IMG/VR virus record: IMGVR_UViG_3300037808_000193
Coordinates: 1-62,920 of that record
DNA: 62,920 nt
DNA from: a virus
Direction: 5' to 3' (one strand)
The position numbers were made by a program, and so were the translations under genes. This document shows, in pieces, positions 47,232 to 56,918 of this stretch; within the stretch, counting starts at the first letter, position 1; the number at the start of each line of letters is the position of its first letter. Below the pieces are notes generated by a model, which saw only the letters and a program-made list of their open reading frames with translations, searched no databases and was not told the origin of the DNA.

Positions 47232-47748
47232 TCTTCTCTCCCTTGAAGTCAAGGTCGATCAGCTGCATAGCGACGGCTAAAGCCTGCAATTGCACATAGG
47301 CAAACGTTCGGTACACGTCCTTATGTCCCTGGACGTGGATCGGCTGATGACCAGACCCAGAGAGTACAGCGTCCAACCCTGGAGATACATCCCCAGCGTG
47401 ACAACAGTCGAACCCGATCCACCACACGTTGGTCTCAGTCACGTCGATGACACCAGCAAAGGTGAGGCCGCCATGGCAATACACCTCATCCTCAATATAG
47501 GGGTAGCCAACTCCATATAGAGGATCACCTTCGGTGACACCTGCATACCCACACCAGTGACCAGTCACGTCATGGCGGAGAGCAAAGCACTTCATCGTCT
47601 TGCCCTGGTAGGTCATGTTCCAGAAGGCATAGTCAGGCTCGGTCATCCATGGGCCATCTGCCCAGGTGCTCTTGTCGATGTGCCTGTCTTGCCCCGAAAC
47701 TAGCCCGCTGATGGTGTCAGCCAGCTGCTCAATCGTCTCGGTCATCAT
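47158..47748 (-). CDS. Conserved phage protein of unknown function
   Basis: 196 residues. 'YAFWNMTYQGKTMKCFALRH' , 'TGHWCGYAGVTEGDPLYG' and 'WWIGFDCCHAGDVSPG' form a signature seen in many phage hypothetical proteins. Overlaps helicase by 20 bases and the lysozyme-like gene by 74. No enzymatic motif identified. Confidence 0.6.
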   Translation of the reverse strand: MMTETIEQLADTISGLVSGQDRHIDKSTWADGPWMTEPDYAFWNMTYQGKTMKCFALRHDVTGHWCGYAGVTEGDPLYGVGYPYIEDEVYCHGGLTFAGVIDVTETNVWWIGFDCCHAGDVSPGLDAVLSGSGHQPIHVQGHKDVYRTFAYVQLQALAVAMQLIDLDFKGEKSGRAATSGVDDDGGEERVWYSRSM

Positions 47749-49012
47749 CTTTGTCCTTCATGTCCTGAGCTTGGTCATACGTGATCTCGCTGAACTCACC
47801 ATCGTTGGGTAGGAACTTCGTCCAGAAGGTGATCCCATCACGTCCGTGCCGATACTTTGCCAGGTTCACCCGGTGAACAGAGCGGGAATACTGCTGCAGC
47901 ATGATCACGGCGTCAGCGTCTTGGCCGATCGAGTCTCCGTAGGCCAGATTCTCTACTCCTGGGATGTCACGCTTTCCTGCCCCGGCCCTGTTCAACTGAG
48001 CAGCTGTGACGATGGGGACCTGATAGCTCATCGCCAGAGTCTTCAGTTCACCCGAGAGTTTCTGCACTGCCCTCCAGTCGTCACCGATCATGGACATCAG
48101 CGTCATGTAGTCGATGAACACCACATCGGGCTTGTTGCGCTCGATGAGGCTGGCGATCTCTAATGGACCTACCTGGCCTCGACCACGGTCAGAAACATGG
48201 AGCCTGCCTGGGTAGTGACCCGGCACCTTCTTGAGCCAATCCCTATATGTAGAGGGACCAACATGACCAGTGGTGAGTTCCTGACTAGTGAACTTCAGGT
48301 GACCCGCTGCCTTGTGCATCTGGTTGCTCATCACGGTGTGAGCCCTGACGAGAATCTGTTCTCGTGGTTGCTCCAACGAACAGAACTGCACTGCGTACCC
48401 GGCTTTGACGGAAGCGACTGCCATGTTGACGAGAGCCCAGGTCTTGCCTTGCCCGAGACGAGCACCGACCACCCAGAGGTGGCCTGGCATGGGTCCACCA
48501 GTCCTTGCGTCGAGCGTGTCGTATCCGGTGGGTGTACCCGATGCCCCGTGCTCTTTGATCCTGGCAGCGAGGCCTCTGATGTACCGATAGGCAGCATCGA
48601 AGTCGGCTATGGCGTCATGATCACCATCGGCTCCATCCAGCTCTGTTCTCAGCCCGACGATGCCGAGGTGAAGCTCACGCAGAACCTCATCGACCATGCC
48701 CCTGTCCTCGATGCCCTCTACACCCCGTTCAAGGAGCCGCTTGAGCACGAACTGGGAGTGCTGGGCATGGACCTCTTCTACTAGGGGCTTGGCCTCTCCT
48801 GCGTCGGTTCTCAGGATCTTGAAGTCTGGGAAGCGGGACTTGAAAGAGTTCTGGCCTGGAGACTTTGCGTACTTGGTGACGAACCTCTCAATCCACACCC
48901 ACTCTTTCTTGTGGATGTGGAAGTGGTTCGAGTTCACCCCATGCTTTGCTGCAGTCCGGTAGTCACGATGCTTGACCACATAGCTGATCAGCACCGATTC
49001 TGGATTCGCCAT
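47729..49012 (-). CDS. DnaB-type replicative helicase
   Basis: 427 residues. RecA-like core with Walker A 'VVGARLGQGKTWAL' (K190), Walker B 'PDVVFIDYMTLM', 'IVTAAQLNRAG' and 'DSIGQDADAVIMLQ'. The N-terminal ~120 residues form the helical primase-interaction domain. It unwinds DNA for the DnaE-type polymerase and works with the primase three kilobases downstream. Confidence 0.85.
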   Translation of the reverse strand: MANPESVLISYVVKHRDYRTAAKHGVNSNHFHIHKKEWVWIERFVTKYAKSPGQNSFKSRFPDFKILRTDAGEAKPLVEEVHAQHSQFVLKRLLERGVEGIEDRGMVDEVLRELHLGIVGLRTELDGADGDHDAIADFDAAYRYIRGLAARIKEHGASGTPTGYDTLDARTGGPMPGHLWVVGARLGQGKTWALVNMAVASVKAGYAVQFCSLEQPREQILVRAHTVMSNQMHKAAGHLKFTSQELTTGHVGPSTYRDWLKKVPGHYPGRLHVSDRGRGQVGPLEIASLIERNKPDVVFIDYMTLMSMIGDDWRAVQKLSGELKTLAMSYQVPIVTAAQLNRAGAGKRDIPGVENLAYGDSIGQDADAVIMLQQYSRSVHRVNLAKYRHGRDGITFWTKFLPNDGEFSEITYDQAQDMKDKDDDRDD

Positions 49013-49061
49013 CTACTTATCACCTCACGTGTTGTAATCATCAAGGTATCCCAGAAAGGAA

Positions 49062-49111
49062 GAAGGTGCCAGGACCCCTCTCCCCCGACGGGATGAAGTC
49101 CTGACACCTTC
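49062..49111 (-). terminator. 14-bp stem before the helicase gene
   Basis: GAAGGTGTCAGGAC and GTCCTGGCACCTTC pair with one U-G, enclosing GC-rich bases. It separates late tail-side genes from the helicase, with about 50 bases to the helicase start. Terminator or processing site. Confidence 0.6.
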
Positions 49112-49168
49112 TCGCAGTCAAACGTGAGGTGAGTCACTGCTTGATCTACATCATAGGTGATTACAACA

Positions 49169-49501
49169 TCAGATGTCTATCACCGTGCAAGGCCCGTAGG
49201 CGATGGTGTTCGTGAGACCTCCGATGGTCACACGCAATCGGTACCAGTAGATGCCGGGTACCGGGATGTCTGAGTTCGACACGCTGACGATGCATACCCC
49301 ATCGGTGTCGTCACCCGAGACAGAACCTGCCTGGCTGAACTGCAAGTTCTCGTCGCTGTTGTTGTCGTAGACGTAGAGGGTGATGTTTGTCTGGCCGGTG
49401 AAGTCGTACTTGCCACGGGTCCCATCAGCCAGCTTGCGTCGGACGGTGAATGACAGCTGCGGGTCATCACCATGCTGTAGCTCGATCGGGTGACGGCTCA
49501 T
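49169..49501 (-). CDS. Small beta-sandwich virion-like protein
   Basis: 110 residues, 'TGQTNITLYVYDNNSDENLQ', 'GIYWYRLRVTIGGLTNT', 'YGPCTVIDI' resemble the N-terminal BppU/accessory baseplate domain type. Last gene of the late operon. Assignment by pattern only. Confidence 0.55.
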   Translation of the reverse strand: MSRHPIELQHGDDPQLSFTVRRKLADGTRGKYDFTGQTNITLYVYDNNSDENLQFSQAGSVSGDDTDGVCIVSVSNSDIPVPGIYWYRLRVTIGGLTNTIAYGPCTVIDI

Positions 49502-49632
49502 TGGCAGGATTCACATCCCTCTGGGTTCTCCAGATCACAGGCTTCGTAGTCGACCTCGATCGGCTCGTCCTCTTCAGCCATCCATTCATCAAGATCGTCA
49601 AGATCCTGCTCGCCCACGTTGATCAAGCTCAC
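49498..49632 (-). CDS. Small acidic protein with Cys
   Basis: 44 residues from GTG 49632, overlapping the surface-protein stop by 4 bases. Begins MSLINVGEQDLDDLDEWMAE; three Cys near the C-terminus. Its stop overlaps the next ATG (ATGA). Confidence 0.5.
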   Translation of the reverse strand: MSLINVGEQDLDDLDEWMAEEDEPIEVDYEACDLENPEGCESCQ

Positions 49633-50333
49633 GTTGTCCTCTTCCCTACCTTCACCCCGATGGTGACCAGGATGACTCCTGCTGACGCCAAGAGTAGTGC
49701 CAGGTATGCAATGGCAGTGGAGCTACTCCCGGTGCAAGCCAAGCCGCCAGGAGGGCACTCATCCTCTGGAGGAGTCGGGATGGTGGTCGTCACCACAGGA
49801 GTAGAGGTGGTGGTGTCGATGTGAGGCCTGGTCGTGGTGGTGATGACGGGAACAGTGGTAGTGGTGCTCGGCGGGGAGCCTGTGCAACCAACGACCGTCA
49901 CCATGGCCAAGACACTGTTGGCTGAGTCAGCAGGGGTATTGCCATGGACAACACGCCACTGGGTCTTCGAGCCCCGTTCGTAGGTACCGAGCGGGATGTC
50001 GATCAGCTCGATCACATCATCGGGAAGATCGGGAGACAGTGCAGTCACTGTCCCATCGTCGAACTCCACGTAGACGTTCTCCCCGGCCTGGATCTTGTCA
50101 GTCGGGTGAGACTCGTAGTCAGCGAGGTGAGTGACGGTGACGATGAACTCATCACCAACGGGGACACTGACCCAAGCAGTAGGTCCATCCCCGGCAACGA
50201 AACGGGCCGACTGAACGGAAGTCGTCTCACAGTAGGGAGCAAAGTAGTCGGGGTCTTCTTGAGCCCCCGCTTCATTGGTCATGCCTACGAGTAGTGAGCA
50301 GATCACCATCGTGACAATGATTCGGAATTTCAT
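49629..50333 (-). CDS. Sortase-anchored surface protein (LAxTG signal)
   Basis: 234 residues with all parts of a cell-wall anchored protein: a signal peptide (1-24, 'IIVTMVICSLLVGMTNEAGA'), a ~120-residue beta domain with two Cys pairs (35-150), a Thr/Pro-rich stalk (156-190), and the sorting signal LACTG (198-202) followed by a hydrophobic helix (206-227) and KVGKRTT. LAxTG is the motif of class E sortases of actinobacteria. The phage would use host sortase to display it on the cell surface. Possible superinfection exclusion or adhesion. Strong GGAGGCGAG site. Confidence 0.8.
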   Translation of the reverse strand: MKFRIIVTMVICSLLVGMTNEAGAQEDPDYFAPYCETTSVQSARFVAGDGPTAWVSVPVGDEFIVTVTHLADYESHPTDKIQAGENVYVEFDDGTVTALSPDLPDDVIELIDIPLGTYERGSKTQWRVVHGNTPADSANSVLAMVTVVGCTGSPPSTTTTVPVITTTTRPHIDTTTSTPVVTTTIPTPPEDECPPGGLACTGSSSTAIAYLALLLASAGVILVTIGVKVGKRTT

Positions 50334-50465
50334 CTCGCCTCCACGGCCAGGTAATAGGTATGACTTATTACCTTATCACCTTTTGAAATTATGAAAATCC
50401 CTACTAGTTACCTAATCAGCTACTACCAGATACCTCCGGTATCTAGTACTACCTGACATGGCCTG
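50334..50465. promoter_or_regulatory. AT-rich intergenic region with hairpins
   Basis: 132 bases, among the most AT-rich of the window. Contains AGATACC-TCC-GGTATCT and AGGTAAT/ATTACCT inverted repeats and a ...TTATTACC stretch. Likely a promoter for the surface-protein gene and/or a terminator for the repeat protein. Confidence 0.5.
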
Positions 50466-53400
50466 TCAAATTTCGTGAGTGATTTCTTGAGAAGCTGTGA
50501 TCTGTTCACCGCTTGTGTCTTCCGCTACTACCTCATGTTCGTAGCTCACAAGAACATCAATCTCTGACTGGTCGAGGGAGACAACTTCTGTTCCCGCTTC
50601 AATTTCGATTCGGTGTTGGAAGTACCTACTTGCCCGGTACAGGAACTCAGTGACGACAGTGCTGAGTGTTCCGGCAAACGTGACAGCGCCAGTGAAGGCC
50701 CTATGCAATGTTGAAGCGTTGGATTCAGTTCCCGATGGTGACAAGGTTCCATCGAGTGATGCACTGACCTTCTTTGTTACCTGGCCAGTACTACTGGTCG
50801 TGCCGGTAGTTGTCTTGCGGGCCTTCTTGACAAGAGCACCAGCCCAAGTCATTGCTCCAGCCATGGCTCGACGGAAGGTACCGGAGGTGGAAACAGCTCC
50901 AGAACTGCTGAGAGAGCCTGAGAGCGGGTGTGAGGTCTTCCTGCTCAAGGTGCTGCTGGAGGACACAGAACCAGTCACCGCTCGTCCTGTGAGATTCTGA
51001 AGCACTCCTGACGGGGTGATGGCACCTACCAGGGACAGGAGCTTCAGCTTGATCGTGCTGATCGTGGCCTCAGGGGTGATGGTCCCCTCAGTCGAGATCT
51101 GGGCTTCCTTCGTGATCCCGCCACTAGAGGCCAAAGACCCAACCTTCGAGGTGAACACCTTCACCTTGAGAAGACCGGCCATGGTGACCGTGCCCACGAC
51201 AGCCAAGAACTCTGCCGAGAGGGTCGCGAGGGTTCCTGCAAAGGTCACCACTCCCGACAGGGTGGTGGAGACACCCTTGATCAGAGTGTTGGTCGGGGTG
51301 ATCGTTCCATCGACCACCTTCCCCACCTTCCTGCTCAGGGTGGCCGAGGAGGAGACAGATCCTGAAGAGGAAATGCCTGGCTTCTTGAGCATGGAGCCCG
51401 CACTGGAAATAGCTCCCAGCACTGAGGTCGAGACACCCTTGGTGATAGCCCCTGCCGAGGTCACAGCTCCGGTCAGAGCAAGGACAGCAGAGCGGACAGA
51501 AGACTGGACACCCGACGGGACAAGACTGCCCCCAAGTAGCACCTTTGCCCTGTTCAGGAGGGTGCCAGCACTGGACATTCCACCGGACATCGAAGTGGAC
51601 GTTCCACGGGCCAAAGTGGCATCAGGAGTGACTGTTCCAGCGACCACCTTCTGGGCCTGATTGGTAAGCACTCCTGAACTACTGGCTGATCCAGTGAGGG
51701 AACGCTGAACCTTCATCACCAAAGAACCAGCAAGACTCATGGTTCCGGCTATTGCCTGCTGGACCAACCCAGCGATGTAGTTGGTGGCCAGGGTGGCGGC
51801 AGAGGTGACTGCTCCCGCCAGTTTCTTCCCTGCCTTGTTGAGCAAGGTTCCCGAGAGAGGACCAATCACCACGATGTCGTCGTAGTAGGTGTCCATCGGG
51901 TTGAGGCTGTCGTCGTAGTCCTCACCAGGACGGAGCGATACACGGATGTTGTCGTAATCGGCAGTAGCTGTACCTGTGATGGTGTGCTTGGTCCAGTCGG
52001 ACTCGATGGTCAGCTCGTTGGTGCCGATGTAGGCGATCCACTCTGAAGCAGTCCACCCATCGTCGTATGCCTGCAGACCCATCCAGCCCTCGGAGTTGGT
52101 GACTCGACCAACAGGCGACCCCGTGTGCTTGACCCAGAACTCCAGAGTGAAGGTGGCCCCTGACTTGATGGGTGAGTGACCGATCCCGGTGGTGGTTGCA
52201 ATGTAGTGGTCTGCAGTAGTCCCGTCTTCGAGGTAGTGGAAGCTCAGGGTGCCGCTGTGGGCCTCAGAACTGGACTCTTCCCACGTGTCGGCACCGATCG
52301 GGTTGTACCAGCCACCGATGTCGTTGGCACCACCCGTGTCATCGGCATTGATGGTGTGTTGATCCCCGAGCTGACCTACCAGCGACTTCTGGGCCTGCTT
52401 GACCAAGGCCCCAGCACTGCTCACAGTTCCTGTGAGGGCACGAGAGATCTGACGCACCAGAGTGCCAGCAGATGTCACGGCACCCGTCAGTGGCTTCTGA
52501 GTCTGCTTCACGAGGGAACCAGCAGATGTCACAGAGCCCGTCAGAGAGCGCACGAAGGCCGAGACAGTGCCCAACACCCCTGAAGAGGTCAGAGAGCCGC
52601 TCAGCGTGGTCTGGGTCTCCTTGACGAGAGTGGAGCCGAAGGTCATGCCGCCTGACAAGGACAGCATCTTCAGGAAACTGGTTGCCAGAGCACCAGCGGA
52701 CGACATGGCTCCGGTGAACGCAAGCTGAGCCTGCTTGACCAGGACACCGGCCGATGTCACTGCACCAGCCAGCACCTTGGAGGGCTTGCGTGCCAGAGTG
52801 CCTGCCGATGAGATTGAGCCCGTGAGTGGCTTCTGAGGTTCCTTGGTGAGCTGACCCACACTGTCGATGTCCCGCATCTGAGCCAGCGTCAGGGCCTGAT
52901 CAGTAATCATCAGGAAGTCGAAGTCGACCTGACTACTGACGACCCCGAGGTCGGGAGAGAACCACGGGTCAGTACCAGCGAGGTGGAAGCCGGTGCCGAG
53001 GGTGTAAGTGTCGTCAACCTCAAACTCACCATCGAGGTACAACGAGCCGGTGCCATCGCTGCGGACAACCCACCCGATGGTGTGCCACTCGTCATCGCTG
53101 ACGTGACCCATCGGCCCGCCGTAGATGGACTGGTTGGCTCCACCCGAACTGTCAATCCTGAGGTACAGCCGGGAATTGGTGCCGTCCTGTGAGATCACCA
53201 ATCCACTCGTGCCGTAGTTCATCCATGAGAACCAAGTCCTGTAGCTGGCGTCGACTTGGTTGCTCTTGAAGCGGAACATGATGGTGGTGTCACCACCCGA
53301 GGCAAAGCCTGCTGGCATGTCGAGCTGGAGCTGTTCGGTCACTGCCTCGGTGTCTCGGAAGCCACGACCAGAGAGGCCGTCGACGAAGGTGGAGATCGTC

Positions 53401-55556
53401 TCTGTCACGATCGCTTCGGTGCCGTAGTTGGTCACCGTGTCGTTGTCGAAGGTGAACATCCACTCGGTGGTGGTGAGGTCCAGGTCGTGAGGGATGAGGT
53501 ATCCCTCCAGCGGTTTCTGAGCCTGCTTGGTCGTGACTCCAGCTGAAGTAGCTGCACCAGCAAGCCCCTTCTGAACCTCCATGGTGAGGGCACCAGCAGA
53601 GGTCATGGTGCCAGCTACTGCCTGGGTCTCACTCCCGGCTGCAGCAAAGGTGATCTTGGCGGTGTTCGTGTAGGTGTCAAGCAGGCTGTCGTCACTCTTG
53701 ACGATCCTGAATTCGATCTGCTCACCTTCAGCATCAGTCGTCCCCTTGATAGCCCAGGCGACCTCTGAATGGTTGTTCGAAGCAAGGTCGATGGCATCTG
53801 TGCCGTTCTCATCATCCCAGACACGGCCTGTGGTGAAGGAGCCAGTGCCACCAGTGATCCGAGCTGAACTGATGGCTTCACCAGAGGCAGTGATGAAGCT
53901 CGATGCCGACATCTTGACCATGACGGCCCGATGCACAGTGACAGCGAACCCGGTCTCGTTAGTGCCGCCCGTGTCGTTGGTTACGTACATCCACAGGCCA
54001 CCGGGGGTCTGAGTTCCGATGTCAACGGTGATGTCGATGGACGTGTCGGCCCACGAGGTGACGGTCTGGGTGGTCTTGGTGGTGGAAGCCGTGTAGGTGG
54101 AGTGACTACCCAGCTCGACCTTGCCTGTGCCCTGAGCGGCCTCGTAGTTCGTGCCAGTCAAGGTGATCAGGGTGTCTTTGTCCCTGAAGTCCTCGTCGGT
54201 CTCGACGTCGGTGATGGTCGGGTCGGCGGGTGGGAACAGACTCGAAATCCGAACGATTGAAATGCCACCGGACTCGTTGACGAGACTGCCCGATGCTGTT
54301 CCGATCCGGTCGTTTCTGAAATACACCGAGTCGTTAGCGGATAACCCGGTCAGTAATGTCGCCGTAGCCAACGCAGCAAAGCCTGCTGTGCCGGTCCCTC
54401 GGTTGTAGGCAGCAGCGCCCGCCGTTTGGTCGTTAGTGGTATTCACTCGGAAATGGGCAGACGGGACAGCTCTAGTCACTGCCTCATAGGTGAGGACCGC
54501 TTGCGAGGCCATCGCCAAATAATCACCGGCGTTATCGACATCAAGATTCGTGTTCCCCGTCGAGTGGGTGAACGCCGCCGTGTCGATGTAGGGGTTCGTG
54601 TCCCACGCAAAGTCCGTGGCCGCAGTGTTGAAGTCGCCGGTCGTCGCTTCCACGATGATCGCTTCGGCACCGGCTGGGAGTTCCACTAGCTGCATAGTGC
54701 ACCCGAGGAAATCTTCGCCGCCATGCTCACGAGAAACGACCTCTAGCGCAGCGTCGTCACCAGATGTCACGTCGAGAAGACAGACGTTCGAGTAGCCACC
54801 CCAATCAGAATTGTCGGTGTCTCGAATATATGTTTGGGAGTACGAACCGGGAACCGGGGTCCCGCCTTGCGTCACCCGGCCCTGATACTCCGAGCGGCTG
54901 ACCGGGTTAACCTCCGTGCTCTTTATCGAGTAGACAGCCAACACCAAATTGTTGGTAGCCATGTCAACATTCACGCCAGTCCGGGTGAACGTCGCATCCT
55001 CTTCGACCGTGGCATCCAGCACCGAGACAGCCGCGTTGTTGGCGGTAGCTGTTACCGCCGACCCCTCATAGCGGCCATAATCCCAAGTGTCATCGAGCTT
55101 GAGGATCGTGATACCGGAACGATCAGCTACCCGGTTCTGCGTCCCCGTAGTCGAGTTGTCTATCCGCTCGCTGCGGACTTGTAACTCGTCGCCGGTGCCG
55201 GTAGTCGTAGAGACGTTGATAATCGCCGCCGAGAACGTGACGTGTTCCTGCGAGCCCGAATTCTTGCGGATGTATCCAGTAGAGAATCCCTCGTCAAGCT
55301 CGGTGCCCGCCAACGTGAACGTCGTCTTCCAGTTCAACCGTTCGTTGTTGGTGGTGTCTGTCGTCCCGCACTGATCCGAGCACAGCACCAGGAAGTGGCC
55401 GGTTTCCCCGAGCGTGAACGTGCCAGCCGAGTAGGTGATACCCGTGCCGACGTTGGCGACTGCGGTGTCCCACAGGAGCAACAGGTCAGAGCCAGCGTCA
55501 GGAATGGTGTCCGTGTTGGACGCATTCCTCATGATCTTGTAGTCACCGGCCGTCAT
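50466..55556 (-). CDS. Giant repeat-rich tail or appendage protein
   Basis: 1,696 residues from ATG 55556, which overlaps the upstream stop (a GTG lies 21 bases before). Residues ~1-450 form a virion beta domain, ~455-545 an IPT/TIG-like domain ('PTITDVETDEDFRDKDTLIT'), then a LamG/concanavalin-like domain ('GTGSLYLDGEFEVDDTY'), and a carbohydrate-binding-like domain ('WEESSSEAHSGTLSFHYLED'). Around and after them lie about 31 copies of a ~20-residue repeat (G-[AST]-V-T-S-A-G-x-L-x-K), which probably folds as a beta-solenoid rod. Likely a long adsorption fibre. The first ~1.3 kb of the gene (54240-55560) is richer in CpG than the rest, suggesting a mosaic junction. Confidence 0.7.
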   Translation of the reverse strand: MTAGDYKIMRNASNTDTIPDAGSDLLLLWDTAVANVGTGITYSAGTFTLGETGHFLVLCSDQCGTTDTTNNERLNWKTTFTLAGTELDEGFSTGYIRKNSGSQEHVTFSAAIINVSTTTGTGDELQVRSERIDNSTTGTQNRVADRSGITILKLDDTWDYGRYEGSAVTATANNAAVSVLDATVEEDATFTRTGVNVDMATNNLVLAVYSIKSTEVNPVSRSEYQGRVTQGGTPVPGSYSQTYIRDTDNSDWGGYSNVCLLDVTSGDDAALEVVSREHGGEDFLGCTMQLVELPAGAEAIIVEATTGDFNTAATDFAWDTNPYIDTAAFTHSTGNTNLDVDNAGDYLAMASQAVLTYEAVTRAVPSAHFRVNTTNDQTAGAAAYNRGTGTAGFAALATATLLTGLSANDSVYFRNDRIGTASGSLVNESGGISIVRISSLFPPADPTITDVETDEDFRDKDTLITLTGTNYEAAQGTGKVELGSHSTYTASTTKTTQTVTSWADTSIDITVDIGTQTPGGLWMYVTNDTGGTNETGFAVTVHRAVMVKMSASSFITASGEAISSARITGGTGSFTTGRVWDDENGTDAIDLASNNHSEVAWAIKGTTDAEGEQIEFRIVKSDDSLLDTYTNTAKITFAAAGSETQAVAGTMTSAGALTMEVQKGLAGAATSAGVTTKQAQKPLEGYLIPHDLDLTTTEWMFTFDNDTVTNYGTEAIVTETISTFVDGLSGRGFRDTEAVTEQLQLDMPAGFASGGDTTIMFRFKSNQVDASYRTWFSWMNYGTSGLVISQDGTNSRLYLRIDSSGGANQSIYGGPMGHVSDDEWHTIGWVVRSDGTGSLYLDGEFEVDDTYTLGTGFHLAGTDPWFSPDLGVVSSQVDFDFLMITDQALTLAQMRDIDSVGQLTKEPQKPLTGSISSAGTLARKPSKVLAGAVTSAGVLVKQAQLAFTGAMSSAGALATSFLKMLSLSGGMTFGSTLVKETQTTLSGSLTSSGVLGTVSAFVRSLTGSVTSAGSLVKQTQKPLTGAVTSAGTLVRQISRALTGTVSSAGALVKQAQKSLVGQLGDQHTINADDTGGANDIGGWYNPIGADTWEESSSEAHSGTLSFHYLEDGTTADHYIATTTGIGHSPIKSGATFTLEFWVKHTGSPVGRVTNSEGWMGLQAYDDGWTASEWIAYIGTNELTIESDWTKHTITGTATADYDNIRVSLRPGEDYDDSLNPMDTYYDDIVVIGPLSGTLLNKAGKKLAGAVTSAATLATNYIAGLVQQAIAGTMSLAGSLVMKVQRSLTGSASSSGVLTNQAQKVVAGTVTPDATLARGTSTSMSGGMSSAGTLLNRAKVLLGGSLVPSGVQSSVRSAVLALTGAVTSAGAITKGVSTSVLGAISSAGSMLKKPGISSSGSVSSSATLSRKVGKVVDGTITPTNTLIKGVSTTLSGVVTFAGTLATLSAEFLAVVGTVTMAGLLKVKVFTSKVGSLASSGGITKEAQISTEGTITPEATISTIKLKLLSLVGAITPSGVLQNLTGRAVTGSVSSSSTLSRKTSHPLSGSLSSSGAVSTSGTFRRAMAGAMTWAGALVKKARKTTTGTTSSTGQVTKKVSASLDGTLSPSGTESNASTLHRAFTGAVTFAGTLSTVVTEFLYRASRYFQHRIEIEAGTEVVSLDQSEIDVLVSYEHEVVAEDTSGEQITASQEITHEI

Positions 55557-56905
55557 AAGAGGGGTACGTCTTCCCACTCGGACGCAGGGTCACCAACTAC
55601 TCGCCACTGCAGCTTGAACGTTGTGGAGTCTGGATCGTCCACGGCTTGTATCTGCTGCCTCAGAATGGTGGTGGTCTCAGATGCTCTGCTGCCTTCGTCG
55701 GTGTCTTGTGCTTCGAGTGCCGTGGCAGTTGTGGGGTCAGCGTCATCGTCGTACCACCGGAAGCTGTTCTGCTCCAGGGTCGATCCTGCATCGAGCAACA
55801 GAGCAATCAGCCACGAGCCACCCTCCGTGCCCTCGATCCGGTTGAAGGCAGCGCTCTTGCCCTTGACGTCCATGTCCATCGTTGCCGATGCACCGTCACC
55901 TGTGTAGACGTGAGCACCACCACCACTAGTGGCGAGGTTAGATGCGCCATTCACCATGGCTGTCTGCTCGTGAATAACGGTTCCGTCGATGGTGACCTGG
56001 ACGTACACGCCACCACCCGAGCCGCTGGCGTTGACCTCTGACAGGTAGCTGTTCAGCAACAGCCACTTGTTCGTGCCTCCGCCACCATTGATGGTGATGG
56101 AGTCATGTTCGGTGTAGCTAGTCGATGTCGTCTGAGTTTGGGTGGTGTCGTTGTTGTAGTCGGCGTCCTCGAAGGTGTCGGCATTCAACAACAGGCATTG
56201 CCATCCGTTGCACAGAGCTATGTCTAGAATGTCGTTGTAGTCCAAGTCGATGGTCTGAGACCCGTTCGGTGCGATCCTTGCCACCGAGACGAACGGCTCG
56301 AACTCATCGTTGCTGTTGTACTGCGGGTCCATCTCTGAGATCACAGTTCCACCAAGGGTGATCCTGGAACTGGTCCCGCTGGCTGCTACTGAGTTGGCCA
56401 TCAAGGCCGAAGAGATCATGTAGTAAGTGCCACTGGCAGGAGTGAAGGTGGCGTACTCAGCCCACGCTGCGCCGTTCTGACTCCTGTCAGTCAGGTCTTC
56501 ATGCCAAACATCCCCGGTCTCTTCCTTGAGGGCGATGATGGAGATATTCCTGATGTGAGCAGTGTCAAGAGCAGCGGTTGTCAGGAATTGCATCTTCATC
56601 GTCTTCGAGGTGCCATCACCCTCGAAGGTGGCCAACTGGATGAAGGAGCGGTACCGATAGTCGGTGGTGTCGTCCTGGTGAGGGTTGTGACCGATCAGAT
56701 CCCCATAGCTCGTTCCATCCACCACGGTCTGAGCACGGGTAGTTGCACCATTGTTCTCAGCAGCAAGATCGAAGCTGAAGATGACGTACCACGTGCCAGT
56801 AGAGAAGCTGGCCGTGAGGTGACTGGCGACGTTGGTGTCAGTCAGCGAGGTAGAGGTCGTGTTCTCTTCGGTTGCCCGGTAGACGCTCTCATAGGTGCGT
56901 GCCAT
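55553..56905 (-). CDS. Tail/appendage structural protein
   Basis: 450 residues, Thr/Ser/Asn-rich beta protein with no signal peptide. It contains tandem jelly-roll-like halves: residues ~25-165 and ~165-330 each have pairs of 'TWYVIFSFDLAAENN' / 'TYYMISSALMANSV'-type strands. The C-terminal ~70 residues ('NSFRWYDDDADPTTATALEA') are a WxV-rich beta domain. It sits between the helical adaptor-like gene and the giant repeat protein. Probable fibre base. Confidence 0.6.
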   Translation of the reverse strand: MARTYESVYRATEENTTSTSLTDTNVASHLTASFSTGTWYVIFSFDLAAENNGATTRAQTVVDGTSYGDLIGHNPHQDDTTDYRYRSFIQLATFEGDGTSKTMKMQFLTTAALDTAHIRNISIIALKEETGDVWHEDLTDRSQNGAAWAEYATFTPASGTYYMISSALMANSVAASGTSSRITLGGTVISEMDPQYNSNDEFEPFVSVARIAPNGSQTIDLDYNDILDIALCNGWQCLLLNADTFEDADYNNDTTQTQTTSTSYTEHDSITINGGGGTNKWLLLNSYLSEVNASGSGGGVYVQVTIDGTVIHEQTAMVNGASNLATSGGGAHVYTGDGASATMDMDVKGKSAAFNRIEGTEGGSWLIALLLDAGSTLEQNSFRWYDDDADPTTATALEAQDTDEGSRASETTTILRQQIQAVDDPDSTTFKLQWRVVGDPASEWEDVPLL

Positions 56906-56918
56906 GCCGCACCCCTAC

